Source: Semisulcospira habei
Lineage: Eukaryota; Mollusca; Gastropoda; Semisulcospiridae
Assembly: GCA_036245525.1 (NCBI GenBank)
Contig: BTPG01000008.1
Coordinates: 29,391,702 to 29,455,701 of the forward strand
DNA: 64,000 nt
Direction: 5' to 3'
Shown here: positions 57,031-64,000 of the stretch, piece by piece
Layout: the number at the start of each line of letters is the position of its first letter
Numbering within the stretch: the first letter of the stretch is position 1
Translations under genes and position numbers: made by a program
Notes under the pieces: model-generated
What the model was told of the DNA's origin: nothing
Seen by the model: only the letters and a program-made list of their open reading frames with translations
Database searches by the model: none

Positions 57031-58449
57031 CTGGAGAAAGAAAGAAAGAAAGATTAAAACCAAAGCTGCATTAGAAACAGAAACAGCCCAATTTTGGTTT
57101 AAGGGGCCTTGCACAAGAATAAAAAGAGTAATCCCGTGTATGACCGATTTACATATGTGTGACCTCGGTGACGAGGGCTGGCTTCTGCAGCAGTCAAAAT
57201 CCACGTTTTCTGAAAATGCAAGCAGTTTTCACACATTTGTCAACCCTGCGTGACCCTTTGAGAGAGGTCACTCAAATTGGCATGTTTAAAAAGGTCTTGC
57301 CACAAAGTATCCTTGGGCCAAGCTTGAAGAATGTGGCTTGAATAGTCTCCGAGAAAATGCCACTGTTAACTCATTCTACCCCCAGACACACCACAGCAGG
57401 ATAAAAGGGGTGGGATTCTAGTAAGAAAGAAAACGCGGAAAATCAAACGACAGGGGGGGGGGGGGGGGGGGTTCATGTCCTTCATTTTCAGCGGCCGAAA
57501 AATCAAACGACAGGGGGAAAGAAAGGGGGGGGAGGGGGGGGGTGGGGAGGGGGGTGAGGGGGGGATAGGCGCGTGTCCACCGTTCGCCAAAGTATCCAAA
57601 AACCGACAGGGGGAGCGAGACCAAACACACCCGAAAATGGACTTTGTTATGACACTCCTGATCTGCAGTATAAAAATGGAATGTGCGTACCAGTTTATGT
57701 TCAGATGCACACTAAACGGCACTCTGTCTTGGACAATATCCTTTTTCACCGCCATTTTCCACTGCGACCTAAAGCTACCGGAAGTGTCGGGCGATAGTGA
57801 ACCAAACTACATACAAATCCAACCCATTTGAGATTTTTTTGCCATTTAAGAAGATTTTTTTTTTTTCCGTCTTTTTCGTTGTTATTAGACGCGGAAAATA
57901 AATATGCTTCAGCGGAATTATGAAAGAATTTCCACGGAAATCCGTGGAAACGCGGAAGAATCCCACCCCTGGGATAAGGATCGACCATGATAGTTCAAAG
58001 GTGATGCCAGAACAGCTTGGCGCCTACAGGCGCCAAGCTATTCTGGCATCACCCTTGAACTTTCATGGTCGATCTGTGTCCTGCGCTGCAATGCGGTCTT
58101 GAGAGGACAGGGGCAAAATTTAAGGATTTTGGTGTTGGGGTAGAATGAGTTAAAGTTTACCATGGACGACGGACGGACGACCAGTGGCCCAGAACATAAA
58201 CTCACTTTTGCTTCGCACGCACGCCAGCCAATAAAATGAAGATGATCATAGAATTACTTTACTTACCAGTTTGTAATTGGGAGCATTCCGCTGCCGTCCA
58301 TGCACCCTCCTACCAGACGCACCCTCTGTGGCAGAGGCTGGGGGGCCATGATTCTGCAGCATAGATCCCGATGGGTTTGGACATCCTGCTGCCATCCGGC
58401 GCTGGGTGTGTGCAGAAAGTCCTGAGCCGGTGTGACCAAAACGGTGTTG
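54616..58449 (-). CDS. Crypton-like tyrosine-recombinase protein with zinc fingers, two exons seen
   Basis: The model joins 58449-58267 and 57030-54616 (865 residues as far as seen; 5' end not certain). Exon 1 ends NYKL at GTAAGT; the last exon begins LANGAWDGPETE. It codes for an acidic linker, a C2H2-type finger (HACKLCGKLV...HLQDVH), a second Cys/His cluster (FACSHCKG...HSKRCC), then a recombinase-like domain. The expected catalytic residues are present: R in LFNRKRGGEVQRMK, R in TFTQLRKQVATLAQ, H in LADFLGHD and Y in HRHIYRQP. A SANT/Myb-like tail (KPWGEAEEKAVQTRFKTH) closes it. Such proteins are found in several copies in invertebrates and fish and are related to Crypton recombinases. 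The frame is fully open, which suggests a recent element or a domesticated gene. Confidence 0.75.
57370..58149. mobile_element. TTAA-inserted hairpin A MITE containing a hAT-like insertion
   Basis: TTAA at 57366-57369 and 58150-58153; ends CTCATTCTACCCCC / TTGGGGTAGAATGAG. Hairpin at 57977-58071. The element is about 215 bp without the nested 565 bp insertion. Confidence 0.85.
57407..57971. mobile_element. hAT-like non-autonomous insertion nested in the MITE
   Basis: GGGGTGGGATTC at left and AGAATCCCACCCCTG at right; flanks GGATAAAA and GGATAAGG, an 8 bp duplication with two changes. CAGGGGTGGG is a typical hAT terminus. The interior has AAAATCAAACGACAGGGGG twice and G-runs; no coding capacity. 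The same terminus occurs alone at 58664-58695. Confidence 0.7.
58267..58449 (-). CDS. Recombinase gene, upstream exon
   Basis: Acceptor TTCTCAG, then CAA CAC CGT; donor CTGGTAAGT. 61 codons, Ser/Gly/Arg-rich, ending GRQRNAPNYKL. An upstream exon must supply the start codon unless the internal Met in RRMAAGCP is used. Confidence 0.65.
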
Positions 58450-58496
58450 CTGAGAACATGTCCAATACAACCATGTAAACCAACTGACATTTTGAA

Positions 58497-59130
58497 TCAG
58501 ATTGATTGTACATTGCTTAACGTCCCGACAGCCACAAGGCTTTCTCAGGACGTGCCTGCACTGCTTGTGAAAAAAAAACACCTAAACAGAACATTGCCAT
58601 GTATGTCGCCTGCCGGTCAAATACGTTAAATAAACCTAACACATTCACGTGATCCTTATCCCAGGGGTGGGATTCTTCCGCGTTTCCACGACTTTGGTAT
58701 CAGTTTCAGCCCACTTAATCAAATTTCAAATACAAACGATTTTGAATTTCCAAAAACTACAGTAGCTCGCTTGAGCTTGCCCTTAGCACCACGTGAATGT
58801 TCTGTGTTTATGTACAGTGTGTGAGTGAATGCGCGTGATTCACGTGAGCGTGCTTGTTGGGTTCAGTTCGCGGCGGCGCTTTGAGCCGATTTTCAATTGG
58901 GATAAAGCGCCTATTTAATGCGCTCATTCATTATTACATGGGGCCAAGACATAAAGCTAAGACCATTTAGCAACACACATCCAATATCAAGAGCTACAGG
59001 CAGTGCAGACAGTAGGGAGAGTTTTAAAAAGGCAAATACAGGTGAATGGACAAGCCCCAGAATAGAGAGAAAAACCCACCCTGTGGGGCTGACCAGGGTG
59101 ACCCTGAGAACTAAAAACTGGCAATACAGT
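58497..59130. repeat. Second copy of the 38054-38480 repeat, split by an insertion
   Basis: 58497-58640 and 58940-59125 match the two parts of the repeat at 38054-38400. Between them about 300 bp begins with TCACGTGATCCTTATCCCAG and GGGTGGGATTCTTCCGCG, and ends near TTGGGATAAAGCGCC. Confidence 0.6.
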
Positions 59131-59134
59131 AAAA

Positions 59135-59278
59135 AGCGACACTTCAGTTGCACATTCCTAAAGACCTGTTTGTGGACGTTTGTTCTTCGAATCGCGAGGC
59201 AGTTTTAGCGACACTTCAGTTGCACATTCCTAAAGACCTGTTTGTGGACGTTTGTTCTTCGAATCGCGAGGCAGTTTT
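59135..59278. repeat. Perfect 72 bp tandem duplication
   Basis: AGCGACACTTCAGTTGCACA...CGAGGCAGTTTT occurs twice back to back (59135-59206, 59207-59278) with no difference seen. Confidence 0.9.
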
Positions 59279-60845
59279 GCGAACGAGGATTGAAATCTGG
59301 CACCATTTTTGTTTTTAAAAAAAAAAGTCAACTGATACTGTGCATGCATGTGGCAAGTTAACACATGTCAGAAAGAAAAAAAAAAGAAGAAACAAAATCG
59401 CGTGGCAGATTGACCTTGTAATGGGGTTATTGAACGAATTCCTTTCATTGAAGAAGAAAGCTTTTGTTAAAATCGTGGGGTTCTATTATCATTTACTACA
59501 AGACTCAACGGTCCGAGCGGCCGAAAGGCCGAAGACACGTTTGAAGCAGACGCCTTATTTTTCGGGGCCAAACGGGTATCGGGGATTGGAGGCATCTCTC
59601 AGTTAAATAACTGCACTGAACAAGTACATTTGGGCGTGCTCTTAACTAAGAAATATTGCATAAAGTACCTTTGCAAACGCGAAAGAATGGCCGGTGTGAC
59701 CGTTGGAGACGAAAGACGTTTAAGCAAGGGAAACAACTCCGTTCATCGGTGTTGGGCTAACCAATCAGCGATCAGCAAATTGATCTGAAAACACTCCGGC
59801 CGCTTCCGTGTCCACACACAGGCCCAGGGCATCCCTGAAACACAACCATGAAGTAAATCTGTTAAAATGGGGACATCGTATTTTGATATTTTTTTCTGAC
59901 TTTTGAATGAAAGATAATACAGAAACAACCCTCAGAAAAAATGGGTGTCTGACTTGGTCACCCAGAATTTCACACACACCCAGTTTGCATAAGGATGGTA
60001 AAGAAAGTAACCGGGCATTTCAGTGATTTGGTCTACGCACACACACACCGTACCGGCAAGTCAGTACCGTCCAAACATTTCTGGATCCGCCCCTGTAAGC
60101 AGATGCCGCCGACTGCTAAGCGCGTAAAATGCACACCCCAAAAACGTATGCCGCGCCGGAACTGCAGAAACTGAGGGGGGAGGGGGCACGTTTAGAAAGT
60201 CCAGTTACAAGACCCATGTCGGTAACGGCGTTGTAATCATTGACTGAAACTGAATTCGTTTCAGCCGGTTTCTCACAAGTTCCGCCTCAGCCTTTGGCGC
60301 AAGGCCTTATCAGTGAAAGCCGCAGGATCCGGCCCTCGTTCCTTTCCGGCTTGAGATTTTCTTTGAAAACATCGGCAGCTACACATTATTCAATCAGTTG
60401 TTTACTTTTTTGCTGTTGCGGAACATATTTTTCCTCTGCCCCACTAGTGCTGTCGACTAATTCAGACGTCAAAGCACCGCTTCAGCTTGCAAACAACAAT
60501 TCCCTTACACATTGTAGTAAATTGGCGCATAACCATATCAGGGTTACGTCCCTTATAATCTCACACGCTGAAGAGCTCTCATACATGCGGCGTTGAGTTA
60601 ACATCAACACGGCTACTATGATAAAAGGTAATATATAACATTATAACAGTATAACAGTATAAAGGTAATATATAACATTATAACAGTATTTTCTGCTATG
60701 TTGCTCTGAAGCGACCTAATGTCCTGTGTGTGATGAAATGGATGCGAGAACGTTTGTCATCGGATGTGATTTGAGTATAAAACGTCTCATGATTGAGGGT
60801 CAGCACTGCAGAAGGTCACTGCTTTTCTCAGACTCAGAGTCTACT
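59279..60845. other. Intergenic spacer, no gene
   Basis: Short frames (for example 60240-60596) resemble nothing recognisable. Around 60625-60690 the block GTAATATATAACATTATAACAGTAT is tandemly repeated. Otherwise unremarkable. Confidence 0.5.
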
Positions 60846-60849
60846 TAAG

Positions 60850-60960
60850 CCTTTTCATCCTGATACACCCATTGCTTGAACTAAATTTGACTGATAGTTC
60901 AAGGGTGGTGCCAGAATAACTTGGCGCTTCAGTTGATCTATCTCCTTATATCCTTATAGG
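60850..60960. repeat. Truncated CCCTTTTCATCC / hairpin A element
   Basis: TTAAGCCTTTTCATCCTGATAC, then TAGTTCAAGGGTGGTGCCAG and CTTGGCGC, after which the right arm is lost. Relative of 35347-35555. Confidence 0.6.
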
Positions 60961-61077
60961 CTTCGTGAATGTGACGTCAGTCAATCCCAAAACTCCTTGC
61001 GCGACGCCATGACGGCAAGGTGAGAAACTGAAAGTACACTGTCGAGTCGTTTATAATCGTCGAATCTGCCATCGAAA

Positions 61078-61327
61078 ATGCCTGAGAAAGGTGCGCGTTG
61101 CTGCGTTAAAGATTGTTTTATGAGTTCACATAACACAGCTGGAGCCAGAATCAATGAAAATGTTAAGTTTTTTCGCATTCCTAAAGTTAAAACAAACCAA
61201 GGATCGCAAATGAAAGATTTGACAAGTAGGAGAAGGTTGGCTTGGGTATCCGCTATCAACTTGGAGAGGATCACTTTCTCGCATTCTTCAGAAGGATGTC
61301 GTGTTTGCTCAAGACATTTTCACGCTG
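61078..61327 (+). CDS. THAP-domain protein, first exon
   Basis: THAP is a zinc-coordinating DNA-binding domain, C2CH type, found in P-element transposases and host regulators. MPEKGARCCVKDC supplies the first Cys pair, FFRIP is the conserved hydrophobic block, RRLAWVSAIN the invariant Trp region, and CRVCSRHFHAG the C-x2-H end. The usual exon break after the HF motif is present (GCTG|GTAACG, phase 1). No second exon was identified between 61330 and 62540, so the gene is partial here and may be transposon-derived or lie across the TSFM region. Confidence 0.7.
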
Positions 61328-62160
61328 GTAACGCTCATTTCAACTTACTTTTATTAATTATTTCTGTTATCTGTCAGTTTTATTAACAGTTTTCCAAAAG
61401 ACTTCTCTTTTCCCTACACAGACGTGGGCTGAAAACATTGACGATTTCGTCGTTTTCTTCTTGTCATTTGTGCATTTGTTATTTTTGGCAGATGATAAAA
61501 AGTTTGTAAAAAAGTGTATCACATCGCACACTATCCGATGAAATGGCATGTTTTTATCGGCCGGCCGTACACACTCGAGCGACACAAGTCAGTCTGAATT
61601 TTTATGTCTAGTTCATGTGTGTTTCGAGGAAGTTTTGCTTTAAATTGCCGGTACTCCTCATCGTCAGCGGACCAAACCGTGGAAATGAGCATTTAGTGTA
61701 GCGTTCTGCTGCACATATCTCGATCTCCTTTTAATCCTATCCCCCGTATTGGCTGGGGATTAGGATTGATAGCTCTAGGGCTTTCCTACTGACTTGAGTT
61801 AGTAGGTCGTTGGCTCACTTTAGGAAGGATTCTCGCATCGAGTTGTCAAGTGTTTGTGAGGTTCAGCTTTCGTTTTTACAAATTCTTTCAGCTGCGTTAT
61901 AGCAGTCTCTTGCGATGCGGAGTGTTTTCCCTTTTAATTGTCCTTTGAAGACTGCTGGTGGGTGGGCCGACAGGCGGTGTAGGTACTGATATGTTTGGCG
62001 AGTACTGATATGTTTCACTGAGTTGTGCACTCTCAAAACCATTCAAAAATTGAATTTTTTCTTCCTACCGAACCCTATGTTCACTGTCCAGTCGATCAAT
62101 ATATTTTCTAGTATCCTTTCCCTTCACTTTTTCCATTTTTAAAAACAGAAAAACACGCTC
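61328..62160. other. Spacer between THAP exon and TSFM promoter
   Basis: AT-rich; no exon recognised. GTACTGATATGTTTGGCGA and GTACTGATATGTTTCAC are a short direct repeat near 61984. Confidence 0.4.
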
Positions 62161-62203
62161 TGTTTACTCTCTCTGCTGTAAAAGGAAGTACGTCAACCTT
62201 TCC

Positions 62204-62213
62204 AACATGGCGG
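62204..62213 (+). promoter_or_regulatory. YY1-like motif, possible TSFM promoter
   Basis: AACATGGCGG, preceded by GGAAGTACG (ETS-like). The ATG inside opens only nine codons (MADALTMIT), so it marks a probable transcript start region and not a protein start. Confidence 0.35.
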
Positions 62214-62399
62214 ACGCATTGACAATGATCACGTGACGCACGAAGCCTATAAGTAATGTAGCCTTTAAAGGAGTATTAGGACAATAAGCAAATTTTACAA
62301 AATCAGCCACAGGATGTAATGGGTCAAAACGAATCATGAGTCATGTGACTATCGAGCTTCTTTATTGATATGCCCTGTTGCAAAAGCGTACATGGCCGG

Positions 62400-62512
62400 G
62401 ACATTAATAAATAAATTTTAAAAAAAAACAGGTACTGAAGCAAGACATAACAGCTATATGACATTAATAAAAGAAGCAGGTACTGAAGCAAGACATAACA
62501 GCTATATTTTAG
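62400..62512. repeat. Short direct duplication before the TSFM exon
   Basis: CAGGTACTGAAGCAAGACAT and following AACAGCTATAT occur at about 62430 and 62477, separated by ATTAATAAAAGAAG; a roughly 48-60 bp tandem duplication. Confidence 0.75.
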
Positions 62513-62542
62513 GTTTGGTGAACCCTCTCTGCAATGTTTCAG

Positions 62543-62712
62543 GTTTAGTATGTCTGCGTGCACCATTCCTGATGTACGCCAGTTCCCGTATGCTGAGCAC
62601 AGCAAGTGCAAAGGCTGACACGTCACTACTCAGCAAGCTGCGAAAGAAGACTGGATTCTCGTTCATCAACATAAAGAAGGCTTTGGAGCAGTTTGAAAAT
62701 GATGCTGAGAAA
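62543..62712 (+). CDS. TSFM: Elongation factor Ts, mitochondrial, early exon
   Basis: EF-Ts is the nucleotide exchange factor for mitochondrial EF-Tu. Acceptor ATGTTTCAG, donor AAAGTATGT, entered in phase 2. Reads LVCLRAPFLMYASSRMLSTA, a basic and hydroxylated segment suited to a mitochondrial leader, then DTSLLSKLRKKTGFSFINIK, KALEQFENDAEK. The last part is the N-terminal UBA-like domain of EF-Ts, whose consensus is LLxKLRxKTGxSFxNxKKAL. The first exon is not defined, and the following exons lie past the window, beyond an RTE insertion in the next intron. Confidence 0.8.
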
Positions 62713-63006
62713 GTATGTGCATAGGTTGTTTGCAGTTCATGCCATACATTTAATGATTTATTTAATACTAGACTGTCAATTAGTTTGACTTAAGTCTTCT
62801 TTGAAAAATGTCTTATTAACAGAAGGGTAACTTTAAAAAGATAATTTGTCTAATTAGAATATTAATAATACTAATAATACATAAGTCTTGTATAGCGCAG
62901 TTCTCCAGGAAAACACTAGACTTGCTGTGCATGCACAACAGCACACTTTCTCTCAGACACACGCACACTTATACACTACTTTAACCCACCCCACCCCAGC
63001 ACCTTG

Positions 63007-64000
63007 ACCTAGAGACAACAGTAGAGCTGCTGTACCCACTGTTTGTAAAGATCTGGGAAGAGGAGGTGATGCCGGCTGACTGGAAGGAGGGGTACCTAAT
63101 CAAGCAAGAAAGGCGACCTCAGCAAGTGTTCCAACTACAGAGGAATCACCTTCAGGAAAGGTCTTCAACAGGATCATCCTGGGCTGAAGAGAATGAAGAG
63201 CTCCGTCAACCCCCAGCTGAGAGACCAGCAAGCAGGATTCAGGAAGAACCGATCATGTACAGACCAGATCGCCACTCTCCGCATCATCGTGGAACAGTCG
63301 CTGGAGTGGAGCTCCCCGCTGTACGTCAGCTTTGTGGATTGCGAGAAAGCATTTGACAGCGTGGACCGAGAGACTTTGTGGAAACTCCTACGACACTATG
63401 GTGTACCCACAAAACTTGTCTGCCTGATCAAGAGCAGCTACGATGGCATGACATGTCGCGTGATCCACGAAGGGCAGTTCACCAGGGAGATCCAGGACAG
63501 AACCGGCGTCAGGCAGGGGTGTTTGCTGTCTTCGTTCCTCTTCCTACTGGCCATAGACTGGGTCATGAAGACGACCACTGAGCAGAGAAGAAGCGGAATA
63601 CAGTGGACTCTGTGGACACAGCTTGACGACCTCGATTTTGCAGATGACTTTGCTTTAATGTCCCACACTCATCAACAAATGCAGGATAAGACCACAAGGC
63701 TTGCTGACATCTCATCCTAAGTGGGCCTCACCATCCACAAACAGAAAACAAAGACAATGAGGCTGAATGCAACCAGGGAAGAACCAGTCTTGCTTGCTGG
63801 CACCCCGTTGGAGGAGGTTGAGTCCTTAACCTATCTCGGGAGCATCATCGACAAAAAGGCGGCACTGATGCAGATGTCAGAGCACAAATCGGTAAAGCCA
63901 GAGCAGCCTTTCTCCAGTTGAGAAAAGTGTGGAGTTTCAGAGAGCTGTCACAACACACCAAAGTCTGGATTTTCAGCTCAAACGTAAAAGCAATTCTCCT
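63007..64000 (+). mobile_element. RTE LINE copy 4, 5'-truncated, cut by window end
   Basis: Begins at CTAGAGACAACAGTAGAGCT, equivalent to codons LETTVEMLYPLFGK of the family. Compared with copies 1-3 it has several small deletions near 63105 and 63155 and a TAA in place of CAA at 63718. The RT core VDCEKAFDSVDRETLW and LDFADDFALMS is present. More diverged than the other copies, so probably older. Confidence 0.88.
63193..63921 (+). pseudogene. Reverse transcriptase of RTE copy 4
   Basis: Frames 63193-63720 and 63721-63921 are in line and separated by one TAA; a later one-base loss near 63858 (AAAAAGGCGGC) ends the second. Not functional. Confidence 0.88.

Larger units (their letters stand above)
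57130..58245. mobile_element. ~165 bp-repeat element, single-unit copy split by a palindromic MITE
   Basis: Left arm 57130-57250 (GTATGACCGATTTACAT, GGGCTGGCTTCTGCAGCAG), one core (GAGAGGTCACTCAAATTGG, CCTTGGGCCAAGCTTGAAG), then after the insertion AAAGTTTACCATGGACGACG and CTCACTTTTGCTTCGCACG. Intact copies read GTTAAAGTTTACCACGG without a break, so the MITE at 57370-58149 entered at TTAA. Confidence 0.8.

Noticed and set aside
57031..57204. 58-codon N-terminal extension of the recombinase exon
   Set aside because: Crosses a (TTTC)n tract ending in CAG with a phase-matched upstream exon, so it is better read as intron.
62208..62237. Nine-codon frame MADALTMIT as TSFM start
   Set aside because: Ends at once in TGA; more likely a YY1-type promoter motif.

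Overview
The window is eukaryotic nuclear DNA, most likely from a mollusc and probably a marine gastropod. Genes are split by GT-AG introns, spacers are long, and most of the sequence is transposable-element debris. The mollusc call is an inference from repeat style (tRNA-derived SINE with a CTAACCAACC tail, RTE-type LINEs with GTAA tails, arrays of ~165 bp repeats like those of mollusc pearl-type elements). No species marker was seen.

Layout. (1) 1-18751, minus strand: five exons of a DNAJB11/ERdj3 co-chaperone gene whose 3' end lies beyond the left edge. The 12.5 kb intron between exons 4 and 5 holds a tandem-repeat element interrupted by a complete RTE LINE, two deleted DIRS-like tyrosine-recombinase retroelements, a dead hAT/ZNF862-like transposase, and simple repeats. 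(2) 18997-24080: microsatellite, G-rich arrays and many small palindromic insertions. (3) 24445-32009, minus strand: a six-exon C2H2 zinc-finger gene with 14 fingers; one intron carries a 3.3 kb TIR element into which an RTE copy has inserted. (4) 32700-42250: intergenic, with a SINE, a 241 bp RTE stub, palindromes and a complete but deleted Gypsy LTR element (178 bp LTRs, 5 bp target duplication). (5) 42395-51071, plus strand: an alpha-tubulin gene of six coding exons with a TATA box. Intron 1 holds a second full-length RTE, and the acidic tail is out of frame by one base. (6) 54616-58449, minus strand: a two-exon gene for a large tyrosine-recombinase (Crypton-like) protein with zinc fingers. 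(7) 61078-61327: a THAP-domain first exon. (8) 62543-62712: an exon of mitochondrial elongation factor Ts (TSFM), followed by another RTE copy that runs off the right edge.

The main unexplained signal is a set of short palindromic insertions, at least 14 with TTAA or near-TTAA flanks. They differ in their terminal repeats (CTCATTCTACCCC, CTCATTCAGCCC, CCCTTTGCG, CCCGTTCAGTG, CCCCTTCACTGCC and others). Many share one of two internal hairpin modules, hairpin A (TTCAAGGGTGATGCCAG...GGCGCC) and hairpin B (GCAAGAGGCATAGATCCTCATGAG...). Within each module the two arms change together between copies, so pairing is kept while the sequence changes. Hairpin B also occurs inside a TA-flanked inverted repeat and just upstream of the tubulin TATA box. 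The TTAA flanks suggest piggyBac-type mobilisation of non-autonomous elements. The modular cores and arm co-variation suggest gene conversion or a palindrome-copying mechanism.

All coordinates were read by eye. Exon borders rest on splice consensus, reading-frame phase and family similarity, not on transcripts.
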